A stretch of DNA of 64,000 bases from Stenotrophomonas maltophilia. Lineage in GTDB: Bacteria > Pseudomonadota > Gammaproteobacteria > Xanthomonadales > Xanthomonadaceae. Shown here one piece after another: positions 20,376 to 28,883 of this stretch; within the stretch, counting starts at the first letter, position 1, and every line of letters begins with the position of its first letter. Made by a program: the position numbers and the translations under genes. Below the pieces are notes generated by a model. It ran no database searches, was not told the origin of the DNA, and worked only from the letters and a program-made list of their open reading frames with translations. The stretch is from contig NZ_CP015612.1 of the NCBI RefSeq assembly GCF_002138415.1, positions 846,001 to 910,000 of the forward strand. The letters run 5' to 3'.

Positions 20376-20399
20376 CAGGAGCCCCTTCGGGGGTTCCTG
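20376..20399 (+). other. UUCG-capped hairpin after rpsN
   Basis: A 10-bp stem (one G-T wobble) with a TTCG tetraloop and no T-run, 20 nt after the rpsN stop. Probably a 3-prime stabilising structure. Confidence 0.5.
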
Positions 20400-20444
20400 A
20401 ACCGGGCAGGGGAGGCATTCAGCTTTCCCTGCGTAAAAAAACCG

Positions 20445-20472
20445 AAGAGCCCGGCGCAAGCCGGGCTCTTTT
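20445..20472 (+). terminator. Intrinsic terminator inside the spc operon
   Basis: AAGAGCCCGGC (20445-20455) and GCCGGGCTCTT (20460-20470) form a perfect 11-bp stem with a GCAA loop, followed by TT and preceded by seven A residues. It has the form of a bidirectional rho-independent terminator, between rpsN and rpsH. Confidence 0.75.
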
Positions 20473-20476
20473 GGCG

Positions 20477-20482
20477 TATACT
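20477..20482 (+). promoter_or_regulatory. Candidate -10 element upstream of rpsH
   Basis: TATACT lies just after the terminator and 132 nt before rpsH. No matching -35 hexamer is found 16-18 nt upstream because that span is the terminator stem, so the call is tentative. A promoter here would restart transcription for rpsH through secY. Confidence 0.4.
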
Positions 20483-20511
20483 CCCGCGTCTTGCCCTGTG
20501 CAGACGGGGTT

Positions 20512-20537
20512 GTAGGAGTGGGCTTCCGGCCCGCTGC
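20512..20537 (+). repeat. SMAG-type palindrome upstream of rpsH
   Basis: GTAGGAGTGGGC-TTCC-GGCCCGCTGC: a GTAG head and a short imperfect stem. It lies in the rpsN-rpsH spacer, which may explain part of the expanded spacing. Confidence 0.55.
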
Positions 20538-20614
20538 AACAAGGGACCTGGCCCGTTTCCAGGAGACAACAGATTTTCGCGAAAGCGGATATCGGTGCAC
20601 TCAAAGGTACTCAT

Positions 20615-21013
20615 ATGAGCATGACTGATCCCATCGCCGACCTGCTGGTCCGCATCAAGAATGCGGCCGCGGTTGGCAAGCAGACGGTGAAAGCCCCGTC
20701 GTCCAAGATCAAGGTTGCGATTGCCCAGGTCCTGAAGGACGAGGGTTACATCACCGACCTGCGCGTGACCCAGCTGGAAAACAACAAGTCCGAGCTGGAA
20801 ATCGTGCTGAAGTATTTCGAAGGCAAGCCGGTCATCGCGACCCTGAAGCGCTTCTCGCGTTCGGGCCTGCGCCAGTACCGCGGCAAGAGCGAGCTGCCGA
20901 AGGTCATGAACGGCCTGGGTATCTCCATCATTTCCACCTCCAAGGGCATCATGACTGATGCGCAGGCGCGCCAGCTGGGCGTCGGCGGCGAAGTCCTGTG
21001 CTTCGTGGCCTAA
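20615..21013 (+). CDS. rpsH: 30S ribosomal protein S8
   Basis: 16S rRNA-binding protein of the platform and, in E. coli, translational repressor of spc. 132 residues. ATGs at 20615 and 20621 are both possible; AAAGGT (20603-20608) is better placed for 20615 ([20 protein letters not shown]). Confidence 0.96.
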   Translation: MSMTDPIADLLVRIKNAAAVGKQTVKAPSSKIKVAIAQVLKDEGYITDLRVTQLENNKSELEIVLKYFEGKPVIATLKRFSRSGLRQYRGKSELPKVMNGLGISIISTSKGIMTDAQARQLGVGGEVLCFVA

Positions 21014-21031
21014 GGCGAAAGGAGTAGAACT

Positions 21032-21556
21032 ATGTCCCGCGTAGCCAAGAAGCCGATCGACCTGGGTAAGGTTGAACTGAACGTCCAGTCGGACAGCGTC
21101 ACCGCCAAGGGCCCGAAGGGCACCCTGTCGCTGGCCAAGCCGGCCGGTATTGCCATCAACGTCGACAACGGCGTTGCCACCCTGAGCACCGAGAATGCCG
21201 ACCTGGTCGCACTGACCGGTACCGTGCGTGCGATCCTGTCCAACATGGTCAAGGGCGTGTCCGAAGGCTTCGAGCGCAAGCTGGAGCTGGTCGGCGTGGG
21301 TTACCGCGCTGCCATGCAGGGCAAGGACCTGAGCCTGTCGCTGGGCTTCTCGCATCCGGTCGTGTTCGTGGCGCCGGAAGGCATCACCCTGTCGACCCCG
21401 ACCCAGACCGAGATCCTGGTCCAGGGCGCTGACAAGCAGGTCGTCGGTGAAGTTGCCGCCAAGATCCGCGCGTTCCGCAAGCCGGAGCCGTACAAGGGCA
21501 AGGGCGTGAAGTACTCCGACGAAGTCATCATCCGTAAGGAAGCCAAGAAGGCATAA
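21032..21556 (+). CDS. rplF: 50S ribosomal protein L6
   Basis: Protein at the base of the L7/L12 stalk near the GTPase centre; 174 residues starting [19 protein letters not shown], with the conserved [13 protein letters not shown] segment near the C-terminus. Confidence 0.97.
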
Positions 21557-21577
21557 GCGCGAGTCCCTCGCAAGAAC

Positions 21578-21595
21578 CCGCACATCCCTGTGCGG
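21578..21595 (+). other. Hairpin between rplF and rplR
   Basis: CCGCACA-TCCC-TGTGCGG, a perfect 7-bp stem in an 86-nt spacer. Confidence 0.45.
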
Positions 21596-21642
21596 ACTTC
21601 TCAGGGAAAAGCTCTTCCTTCAGCTTTCAAGGAATAATCAAA

Positions 21643-21996
21643 ATGAACAAGAACATCGCCCGCCTGCGTCGCGCCAAGTCGACCCGCGCCCACATCCGTG
21701 AGCTCGGCGTCGCCCGCCTGTCGGTGCTGCGCACCGGCCAGCACCTGTACGCCCAGGTCTTCACCGCCGACGGTTCCAAGGTGCTGGCTGCCGCCAACAC
21801 CACCCAGACCGACGTCATGGAAGGCCTGAAGAACGGCAAGAACGCCGATGCCGCCGCCAAGGTTGGCCGCATCGTCGCCGAGCGCGCCAAGGCCGCCGGC
21901 GTCGAGAAGGTTGCCTTCGATCGTTCGGGCTACCGCTACCACGGCCGCATCAAGGCCCTGGCAGAAGCGGCCCGCGAAGCCGGCCTGCAGTTCTAA
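21643..21996 (+). CDS. rplR: 50S ribosomal protein L18
   Basis: 5S rRNA-binding protein; 117 residues ([18 protein letters not shown]). Preceded by CAAGGAAT. The 161-nt spacer to rpsE holds only short GC stems and no gene that I can see. Confidence 0.97.
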   Translation: MNKNIARLRRAKSTRAHIRELGVARLSVLRTGQHLYAQVFTADGSKVLAAANTTQTDVMEGLKNGKNADAAAKVGRIVAERAKAAGVEKVAFDRSGYRYHGRIKALAEAAREAGLQF

Positions 21997-22157
21997 GGGA
22001 CAAGGGCAGGGGGCTATTGGCCTCCTGCCTGCCTGCTCGCCAGCCTGAGTGAGGCTGGACGGCGCCGCTCTTCTGCAGCGGCCCACCGGAACGCCGCGTC
22101 ACGCCACAACCATAAGCGGCTTCGAGCCGTACATACCCAAACAACCAAGGAATCAAC

Positions 22158-22700
22158 ATGGCAGAAGAGCGTCAGCAGCGGGGTCGCGATCGCGACCGTA
22201 ACCGCGAAGAGAAGATCGACGACGGCATGATCGAAAAGCTGGTCGCGGTCAACCGCGTCAGCAAGACCGTCAAGGGTGGCCGCCAGTTCACCTTCACCGC
22301 CCTGACCGTGGTCGGCGACGGCGAAGGCAAGGTCGGTTTCGGCTATGGCAAGGCCCGCGAAGTGCCGGTCGCCATCCAGAAGTCGATGGAACAGGCCCGC
22401 AAGAACCTGGTCAGCGTTGACCTGAACAACGGCACCCTGTGGCACACCATCAAGGATGGTCACGGCGCAGCCCGCGTGTTCATGCAGCCGGCTTCGGAAG
22501 GTACCGGTGTCATCGCCGGCGGTGCCATGCGCGCCGTGCTGGAAGCGGTTGGCGTGAAGAACGTGCTGGCCAAGGCCACCGGTTCGCGCAACCCGATCAA
22601 CCTGGTGCGTGCCACCGTGAAGGGTCTGTCTGCTGCGCAGTCGCCGGCCCGCATCGCGGCCAAGCGCGGCAAGAAGGTGGAGGAACTCAACCATGGCTAA
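22158..22700 (+). CDS. rpsE: 30S ribosomal protein S5
   Basis: Accuracy protein of the small subunit; 180 residues with the S5 N-terminal RNA-binding domain ([16 protein letters not shown]). It overlaps rpmD by 8 nt, indicating coupling. Confidence 0.97.
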
Positions 22701-22884
22701 TGAGTCCAACAAGACTGTCAAGGTCCGCCTGGTGCGTGGCCTGCGTGGCACCCAGTCGCGTCACCGCCTGTCGGTGCGTGCCCTGGGCCTGAACAAGCTC
22801 AACGATGTGCGTGAACTGAAGGACAGCCCGCAGGTGCGCGGCCTGATCAACAAGGTTCAGTACCTCGTCCAGGTTGAGGAGTAA
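22693..22884 (+). CDS. rpmD: 50S ribosomal protein L30
   Basis: Small large-subunit protein, 63 residues ([19 protein letters not shown]). Its ATG lies inside the end of rpsE, and the rpsE stop TAA is formed within ATGGCTAATG. Confidence 0.96.
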
Positions 22885-22890
22885 TCGACC

Positions 22891-23334
22891 ATGACTCTGC
22901 GTCTCAATGAACTGAGCCCGGCACCGGGCGCCCGCACCGAGCGTACCCGCGTCGGTCGCGGTATCGGCTCGGGCCTGGGCAAGACTGCCGGCCGCGGCCA
23001 CAAGGGTTCGTTCGCCCGCAAGGGTGGCGGCAAGATCAAGGCTGGCTTCGAAGGCGGCCAGACCCCCATGCAGCGTCGTCTGCCGAAGATCGGCTTCCGT
23101 TCGCCGATCGCCAAGGACACCGCTGAAGTGCTGCTGTACGCGCTGGACAAGCTGCCGGCCGGTGAGATCGACTTCGCCGCCCTGCGTGCTGCCAAGCTGG
23201 TCCCGAGCACTGCCAAGAAGGCCAAGGTCGTCGTCAAGGGCGAAGTGACCAAGGCGTTCACCCTGAAGGGTATTGCTGCCACGGCGGGTGCCAAGGCCGC
23301 GATCGAAGCTGCCGGCGGCAGCGTAACGGAGTAA
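22891..23334 (+). CDS. rplO: 50S ribosomal protein L15
   Basis: Late-assembly protein; 147 residues with the glycine-rich [18 protein letters not shown] segment in the N-terminal third. Six nucleotides after rpmD and seven before secY. Confidence 0.97.
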   Translation: MTLRLNELSPAPGARTERTRVGRGIGSGLGKTAGRGHKGSFARKGGGKIKAGFEGGQTPMQRRLPKIGFRSPIAKDTAEVLLYALDKLPAGEIDFAALRAAKLVPSTAKKAKVVVKGEVTKAFTLKGIAATAGAKAAIEAAGGSVTE

Positions 23335-23341
23335 GAAAATC

Positions 23342-24709
23342 ATGGCGCAAGCTGGCATCGGTAACCTCGCGGGCGGAATGGGCAAGTTCACTGAACTTCG
23401 CCAACGTTTGCTGTTCGTCGTCGGGGCTTTGATCGTCTATCGCATCGGCTGCTACGTGCCGGTGCCGGGCGTCAATCCCGATGCCATGCTTGCCATGATG
23501 CAACAGCAGGGCGGCGGCATCGTGGACATGTTCAACATGTTCTCGGGCGGCGCCCTGCACCGTTTCAGCATCTTCGCGCTGAACGTGATGCCGTACATCT
23601 CGGCATCGATCGTGATGCAGCTGGCCGTGCACATCTTCCCCGCCCTGAAGGCGATGCAGAAGGAAGGTGAGTCCGGCCGCCGCAAGATCACCCAGTATTC
23701 GCGCATCGGCGCCGTGCTGCTGGCAGTGGTGCAGGGCGGCTCGATCGCGCTGGCCCTGCAGGGCCAGGTCTCGCCGTCGGGCGCTCCGGTCGTGTACGCG
23801 CCGGGCATGGGCTTCGTGCTCACCGCCGTGGTCGCACTGACCGCCGGCACCATGTTCCTGATGTGGGTTGGTGAGCAGGTCACCGAGCGCGGCATCGGCA
23901 ACGGCGTGTCGCTGATCATCTTCGCCGGTATCGTCGCTGGCCTGCCGGGTGCGGTCATCCACACCTTCGACGCCTACCGCGACGGCAACATCCAGTTCAT
24001 CCAGCTGCTGCTGATCGCCATCGTCGTGCTCGCCTTCACCTTCTTCGTGGTGTTCGTCGAGCGTGGCCAGCGCCGGATCACGGTCAATTACGCGCGCCGC
24101 CAGGGCGGTCGCAACGCGTACATGAACCAGACCTCGTTCCTGCCGCTGAAGCTCAACATGGCCGGCGTCATCCCGGCGATCTTCGCCTCGAGCCTGCTGG
24201 CCTTCCCGGCCACCCTGGCCATGTGGTCCGGCCAGGCTGCCAACCAGAGCAGCTTCGGCCAAGTCCTGCAGAAGGTGGCCAATGCTCTCGGCCCGGGCGA
24301 ACCGCTGCACATGATCGTGTTCGCTGCGCTGATCACCGGTTTCGCGTTCTTCTATACCGCGCTGGTGTTCAACTCGCAGGAAACCGCCGACAACCTGAAG
24401 AAGTCGGGCGCGCTGATTCCGGGCATCCGTCCGGGCAAGGCCACCGCCGATTACATCGACGGCGTGCTGACCCGCCTGACCGCAGCCGGCTCGGCCTACC
24501 TGGTGATTGTCTGCCTGCTGCCGGAACTGATGCGCACGCAGCTGAACGCCTCGTTCTACTTCGGTGGTACTTCGCTGCTGATCGTGGTGGTGGTGGTGAT
24601 GGATTTCATCGCCCAGGTGCAGGCGCACCTGATGTCCCACCAGTACGAGAGCCTGCTGAAGAAGGCCAACCTGAAGGGCGGCAACCGCGGCGGTTTTGCC
24701 CGCGGCTGA
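23342..24709 (+). CDS. secY: SecYEG translocon channel subunit SecY
   Basis: Inner-membrane protein-conducting channel; 455 residues with about ten hydrophobic helices. The plug region ([20 protein letters not shown]), the GERGIG-like loop and the C-terminal cytoplasmic tail ([14 protein letters not shown]) are recognisable. Last gene of spc. No rpmJ follows. Confidence 0.97.
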   Translation: MAQAGIGNLAGGMGKFTELRQRLLFVVGALIVYRIGCYVPVPGVNPDAMLAMMQQQGGGIVDMFNMFSGGALHRFSIFALNVMPYISASIVMQLAVHIFPALKAMQKEGESGRRKITQYSRIGAVLLAVVQGGSIALALQGQVSPSGAPVVYAPGMGFVLTAVVALTAGTMFLMWVGEQVTERGIGNGVSLIIFAGIVAGLPGAVIHTFDAYRDGNIQFIQLLLIAIVVLAFTFFVVFVERGQRRITVNYARRQGGRNAYMNQTSFLPLKLNMAGVIPAIFASSLLAFPATLAMWSGQAANQSSFGQVLQKVANALGPGEPLHMIVFAALITGFAFFYTALVFNSQETADNLKKSGALIPGIRPGKATADYIDGVLTRLTAAGSAYLVIVCLLPELMRTQLNASFYFGGTSLLIVVVVVMDFIAQVQAHLMSHQYESLLKKANLKGGNRGGFARG

Positions 24710-25056
24710 TTGGCCTGTTATACTTTCCTCTTCCTGACGTGATGGTCCCTCCGCTTCGCGGACTCCGGCCACACAAACGAAGGGCGGCCCCCGCAGCGGT
24801 TCCGGGTGGGGGTGTGATGAGGTGGTCCCGCGCTGGAGTAGCGCGGGCGGCCCCGGGGGAAACCCCAGGTCCAACCCCATCCGGCGCCGGAGCCTGGGCA
24901 CACTCCCCAGGCCGGGTTCATGAAACCAATGGTTTCACGGGCTTCCATGTAAACCGGAACCTTGTTAGTATCGCTAGTTCACTTTTTTGATCCATCCTGC
25001 CGGATTGGCGTGCCCGAGGCGCGCTGTCGGCCATCACTCAGCTGGAGAACCGCGTC
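24710..25056 (+). promoter_or_regulatory. Structured secY-rpsM spacer with candidate promoter
   Basis: This 347-nt gap has no gene. It holds a perfect 8-bp stem (24827-24834 with 24840-24847), GCCTGGG/CCCAGGC (about 24893-24914), and TGAAACC-AAT-GGTTTCA (24921-24937). A possible promoter is TTCCAT (24943-24948), 17 nt, TAGTAT (24966-24971), about 86 nt before rpsM. The stems before it could end spc transcription; the one at 24921 abuts the -35 region. Confidence 0.5.
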
Positions 25057-25413
25057 ATGGCGCGTATTGCAGGCGTCAACCTGCCAGCCCAGAAGCATGT
25101 CTGGGTCGGGTTGCAAAGCATTTACGGCATCGGCCGTACCCGTTCGAAGAAGGTCTGCGAAGTCGCAGGCGTTGCTTCGACCACCAAGATCCGCGATCTG
25201 TCGGAGCCGGAAATCGAGCGCCTGCGCGCCGAAGTCGGCAAGTACATCGTGGAAGGCGATCTGCGCCGTGAGATCGGCATCGCGATCAAGCGCCTGATGG
25301 ACCTGGGCTGCTACCGTGGCCTGCGTCACCGTCGTGGCCTCCCGCTGCGTGGCCAGCGCACCCGTACCAACGCCCGCACCCGCAAGGGTCCGCGCAAGGC
25401 GATCAAGAAGTAA
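25057..25413 (+). CDS. rpsM: 30S ribosomal protein S13
   Basis: 30S head protein that bridges to the 50S central protuberance; 118 residues ([20 protein letters not shown]) with a basic C-terminal tail. First gene of the alpha operon. Confidence 0.98.
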   Translation: MARIAGVNLPAQKHVWVGLQSIYGIGRTRSKKVCEVAGVASTTKIRDLSEPEIERLRAEVGKYIVEGDLRREIGIAIKRLMDLGCYRGLRHRRGLPLRGQRTRTNARTRKGPRKAIKK

Positions 25414-25424
25414 GGGACTGAGAA

Positions 25425-25814
25425 ATGGCTAAGCCCGCTGCTAAGACCAAGAAGAAGATCAAGCGCGTCGTCACCGACGGCGTTGCCCACGTCCACGCTT
25501 CGTTCAACAACACCATCGTCACCATCACCGACCGCCAGGGCAACGCTCTGTCGTGGGCGACCTCCGGTGGCGCTGGCTTCCGCGGTTCGCGCAAGTCGAC
25601 CCCGTTCGCTGCCCAGGTGGCGGCTGAAAAGGCCGGTCGTGCTGCGCTGGACTACGGCGTGAAGTCGCTGGAAGTCCGCATCAAGGGCCCGGGTCCGGGC
25701 CGTGAGTCGGCCGTGCGTTCGTTGAACAACGTCGGCTACAAGATCACCAACATCATCGACGTGACGCCTATCCCGCACAACGGGTGCCGTCCGCCGAAGA
25801 AGCGTCGCGTCTAA
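25425..25814 (+). CDS. rpsK: 30S ribosomal protein S11
   Basis: Platform protein near the mRNA exit; 129 residues with the conserved C-terminal [12 protein letters not shown]. Preceded by AAGGGACTGAG, 11 nt after rpsM. Confidence 0.98.
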   Translation: MAKPAAKTKKKIKRVVTDGVAHVHASFNNTIVTITDRQGNALSWATSGGAGFRGSRKSTPFAAQVAAEKAGRAALDYGVKSLEVRIKGPGPGRESAVRSLNNVGYKITNIIDVTPIPHNGCRPPKKRRV

Positions 25815-25829
25815 AGGGAGCGATAAGAA

Positions 25830-26459
25830 ATGGCTCGTTATATCGGTCCTACCTGTAAGCTCGCCCGTCGCGAAGGCGCCGACCTGTCCCTGAAGAGCCC
25901 GGCGCGTGCGCTGGACTCCAAGTGCAAGCTGGAGCAGAAGCCCGGCCAGCACGGCGCCACTGCCCGCAAGGGCAAGCTGTCCGACTACGCCACCCAGCTG
26001 CGTGAAAAGCAGAAGGTCAAGCGTATCTACGGCCTGCTGGAGCGTCAGTTCCGCAACTACTACAAGAAGGCCTCGACCAAGAAGGGCAACACCGGCGAGA
26101 ACCTGCTGCAGCTGCTGGAAACCCGCCTGGACAACGTCGTCTACCGCATGGGCTTCGCCGTGACCCGTCCGGCTGCCCGTCAGCTGGTGTCGCACCGCGG
26201 CGTCACCGTGAATGGCAAGTCGGTCAACCTGGCTTCGTACCAGGTCAAGGCTGGCGACGCCATCGCTCTGTCTGAAAAGGCTGCCAAGCAGCTGCGCGTC
26301 CAGGAAGCCCTGACCGTCGCCGCCCAGCATGACCTGAGCCCGTCGTGGGTTGAAGTGGATTCCGGCAAGTTCACCGGCATCTTCAAGGCTGTTCCGGATC
26401 GTTCGGATCTGCCTGCGGACATCAACGAAGCGCTGATCGTCGAGCTGTATTCGAAGTAA
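25830..26459 (+). CDS. rpsD: 30S ribosomal protein S4
   Basis: 16S 5-prime-domain assembly protein and, in E. coli, repressor of the alpha operon; 209 residues. The S4 domain ([20 protein letters not shown]) occupies the middle. CLEARR-type N-terminus is here [13 protein letters not shown]. Confidence 0.98.
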   Translation: MARYIGPTCKLARREGADLSLKSPARALDSKCKLEQKPGQHGATARKGKLSDYATQLREKQKVKRIYGLLERQFRNYYKKASTKKGNTGENLLQLLETRLDNVVYRMGFAVTRPAARQLVSHRGVTVNGKSVNLASYQVKAGDAIALSEKAAKQLRVQEALTVAAQHDLSPSWVEVDSGKFTGIFKAVPDRSDLPADINEALIVELYSK

Positions 26460-26473
26460 TTCACATTGGAGAG

Positions 26474-26493
26474 CCCCCGGCGACGGCCGGGGG
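26474..26493 (+). other. Hairpin between rpsD and rpoA
   Basis: CCCCCGGC-GACG-GCCGGGGG, a perfect 8-bp stem 22 nt before the rpoA start. It may moderate read-through or shield the rpoA ribosome binding site (AGGAGA, just downstream). Confidence 0.5.
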
Positions 26494-26514
26494 TTCACTA
26501 GGAGAACCCGCAAC

Positions 26515-27513
26515 ATGACGGTTACCGCCAACCAGGTTCTGCGTCCTCGCGGTCCGCAGATCGAACGCCTTACCGACACCCGTGCAAAGGTCGTTATCGA
26601 ACCTTTGGAGCGGGGTTACGGGCATACGCTGGGTAATGCCCTGCGTCGCGTGCTGCTGTCGTCCATCCCGGGCTTCGCCATCACGGAAGTCGAAATCGAC
26701 GGCGTGTTGCATGAGTACACCACGGTCGAAGGTCTGCAGGAGGACGTGCTCGAAGTCCTGCTGAACCTGAAGGACGTGGCCATCCGTATGCACTCCGGCG
26801 ACAGCGCCACCCTGTCCCTGTCCAAGCAGGGCCCGGGCGTTGTCACTGCTGCCGACATCAAGGTCGACCACAATGTGGAGATCCTGAACGGCGAACACGT
26901 GATCTGCCACCTGACCAAGGATACGGCGATCAACATGCGTCTGAAGATCGAACGTGGTTTCGGCTACCAGCCGGCTGCCGCGCGTCGTCGTCCGGACGAA
27001 GAAACCCGTGCCATCGGCCGTCTGGTCCTGGATGCCTCGTTCTCGCCGGTCCGCCGCGTCGCCTATGCCGTGGAAGCGGCCCGCGTCGAACAGCGTACCG
27101 ACCTGGACAAGCTGGTCATCGATATCGAGACCAACGGCACCATCGACGCCGAGGAAGCCGTGCGCACCGCCGCCGACATCCTCAGCGACCAGCTGTCGGT
27201 GTTCGGTGACTTCACCCACCGCGACCGCGGTGCAGCCAAGCCGGCCAACAACGGCGTGGATCCGGTGCTGCTGCGCCCGATCGACGATCTGGAGCTGACC
27301 GTGCGTTCGGCCAACTGCCTGAAGGCCGAAAGCATCTACTACATCGGCGATCTGATCCAGAAGACCGAAGTGGAGCTGCTGAAGACTCCGAACCTGGGCA
27401 AGAAGTCGCTCACCGAGATCAAGGAAGTGCTGGCTCAGCGCGGCCTGTCGCTCGGCATGAAGCTGGAGAACTGGCCGCCGGCCGGCGTCGCCAGCCACGG
27501 CATGCTGGGCTGA
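26515..27513 (+). CDS. rpoA: RNA polymerase alpha subunit
   Basis: Assembly platform of RNA polymerase; N-terminal domain dimerises and binds beta and beta-prime, C-terminal domain binds UP elements and activators. 332 residues. The DNA-contact segment [10 protein letters not shown] puts the key arginine at R264 (E. coli R265). The glycine/proline tail is short. Confidence 0.98.
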   Translation: MTVTANQVLRPRGPQIERLTDTRAKVVIEPLERGYGHTLGNALRRVLLSSIPGFAITEVEIDGVLHEYTTVEGLQEDVLEVLLNLKDVAIRMHSGDSATLSLSKQGPGVVTAADIKVDHNVEILNGEHVICHLTKDTAINMRLKIERGFGYQPAAARRRPDEETRAIGRLVLDASFSPVRRVAYAVEAARVEQRTDLDKLVIDIETNGTIDAEEAVRTAADILSDQLSVFGDFTHRDRGAAKPANNGVDPVLLRPIDDLELTVRSANCLKAESIYYIGDLIQKTEVELLKTPNLGKKSLTEIKEVLAQRGLSLGMKLENWPPAGVASHGMLG

Positions 27514-27527
27514 TATCGGTAATGCCT

Positions 27528-27557
27528 GAAGGCTCCACCGTTCGCGGTGGGGCCTTC
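27528..27557 (+). terminator. UUCG-capped hairpin after rpoA
   Basis: A 13-bp stem (one T-G wobble) capped by TTCG, 14 nt after rpoA. There is no T-run, so it may give partial termination or 3-prime protection ahead of rplQ. The rest of the 191-nt spacer to rplQ shows no gene. Confidence 0.55.
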
Positions 27558-27704
27558 AACGCAACACAACATGCCACGACGAACCGCAGGTTCGCGGGGC
27601 AGGTCGTCCAGGACGGGCGGCCAGGACCAACCGCAGTCCGCGCAGCAACGCCAGGATGGCGACAACGATCCGCACAGCCTCATCATTAACCAAGGAATAT
27701 CACC

Positions 27705-28088
27705 ATGCGTCACCAGAAGTCTGGCCGTAAGTTCAGCCGTACCAGCGCCCACCGCGAAGCGATGTTCAAGAACATGGCCGCCTCGCTGTTCAAGCACGAG
27801 CTGATCAAGACCACCCTGCCGAAGGCCAAGGAACTGCGCCGCGTTGCCGAGCCGCTGATCACCTTGGCCAAGGTTGATTCCGTTGCCAACCGCCGTCTGG
27901 CCTTCGCCCGCCTGCGCGACAACGAAGCCGTGGGCAACCTGTTCACCATCCTGGGCCCGCGCTACGCGAACCGTCCGGGCGGCTACCTGCGTCTGCTGAA
28001 GTGCGGCTTCCGCGCCGGCGACAACGCGCCGATGGCCTACGTCGAGCTGGTTGACCGTCCGGTCGTGGCCGAGGAAGTGGCCGAGTAA
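27705..28088 (+). CDS. rplQ: 50S ribosomal protein L17
   Basis: Large-subunit protein near the tunnel exit; 127 residues ([20 protein letters not shown]). Preceded by CAAGGAAT. Last gene of the alpha operon, closed by a terminator at 28115. Confidence 0.97.
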   Translation: MRHQKSGRKFSRTSAHREAMFKNMAASLFKHELIKTTLPKAKELRRVAEPLITLAKVDSVANRRLAFARLRDNEAVGNLFTILGPRYANRPGGYLRLLKCGFRAGDNAPMAYVELVDRPVVAEEVAE

Positions 28089-28114
28089 TCGGACCGCTCC
28101 AGCGTGACACAGCG

Positions 28115-28139
28115 AAAGCCCGGCCTCTGCCGGGCTTTT
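28115..28139 (+). terminator. Alpha operon terminator
   Basis: AAAGCCCGGC-CTCT-GCCGGGCTTT followed by TGCGTTTT: a 10-bp stem with a T tract. Confidence 0.85.
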
Positions 28140-28147
28140 GCGTTTTC

Positions 28148-28185
28148 GGGGTCGGATCCCTTTCCGCAGGAAAGGGCTCGGACCC
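28148..28185 (+). repeat. GGGGTC...GACCC palindrome, copy a
   Basis: An interrupted palindrome built on GGATCCCTTTCC / GGAAAGGG with GGGGTC and GACCC ends. It is one of five related copies in the window (others at 28789, 28839, 45479 and 54834) and lacks the GTAG head of SMAGs. Confidence 0.7.
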
Positions 28186-28273
28186 GCGCCGTTCCGACAG
28201 GCGTCACCTGTGGCGGTTCGAATGGCACGCACTCTCGGTTACGCTTGGCGCCTGATCCATTCGAGCGTTGACG

Positions 28274-28780
28274 ATGAATCCACTGCGCTGGCCCTTCCGC
28301 GCCCAGTTCTTCCTGGGCTTCCTGATCTGCGCGGGCCTGCTTGGCTACGCGATCTTCCTGCAGCTGAAGATGGGCCTGGAGCCGTGTCCGCTGTGCATCT
28401 TCCAGCGCCTGGCCTTCGCCGCGCTCGGCCTGCTGTTCCTGATCGGTGCGCTGCACGGGCCATCCAACCGCCCGGGACGCGCGACCTATGGCGTGCTGGC
28501 CTTCATTGCCGCCGCAGTGGGCGTCGGCATCGCCGCGCGCCACGTCTACGTGCAGATGCTGCCGCCGGAAATGGGTTCCACCTGTGGCCCGCCGCTGGCC
28601 TTCCTGAGCGAGACCATGGGGCCGCTGGAAGTGTTCCGCACGGTACTGACCGGCACTGGCAACTGCGGCAACATCGACTGGACCTTCCTTGGCCTGACCA
28701 TGCCGATGTGGTCGGCCGTGTGGTTCGTGCTGCTGGCGCTGTGGGCGCTGGTGGTGTCGCTGCGCAAGGTCAAGCGCTGA
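28274..28780 (+). CDS. dsbB: Disulfide bond formation protein DsbB
   Basis: Inner-membrane oxidase that reoxidises periplasmic DsbA and passes electrons to quinone. 168 residues, four hydrophobic segments. Both redox pairs are visible: C38-C41 in EPCPLC and C104/C131 in the second periplasmic loop. The frame opens with a TTG at 28268, but the ATG at 28274 gives a normal N-terminus (MNPLRWPFRAQFF). Repeat copies flank the gene on both sides. No dsbA is nearby. Confidence 0.95.
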   Translation: MNPLRWPFRAQFFLGFLICAGLLGYAIFLQLKMGLEPCPLCIFQRLAFAALGLLFLIGALHGPSNRPGRATYGVLAFIAAAVGVGIAARHVYVQMLPPEMGSTCGPPLAFLSETMGPLEVFRTVLTGTGNCGNIDWTFLGLTMPMWSAVWFVLLALWALVVSLRKVKR

Positions 28781-28788
28781 AGCAGGAC

Positions 28789-28876
28789 GGGGTCGGATCC
28801 CTTTGCAGCGCAAAGGGCTCTGACCCCATTCCCGGTGCGGGTTCAGAGCCCTTTCCTGCGGAAAGGGATCCGCCCC
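28789..28876. repeat. GGGGTC...GACCC palindrome, copies b and c in opposite orientation
   Basis: Copy b (28789-28827) has the same orientation as copy a; copy c (28839-28876) is its reverse, starting GGGTTCAGAGCC and ending GGATCCGCCCC. The pair sits between the convergent dsbB and TonB-receptor genes and could act as a bidirectional terminator. Confidence 0.7.
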
Positions 28877-28883
28877 CTGTCTC

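Noticed and set aside
24710..25056. rpmJ (L36) after secY
   Set aside because: No small frame with the L36 pattern (MKV.. CxxC) can be read in the gap.
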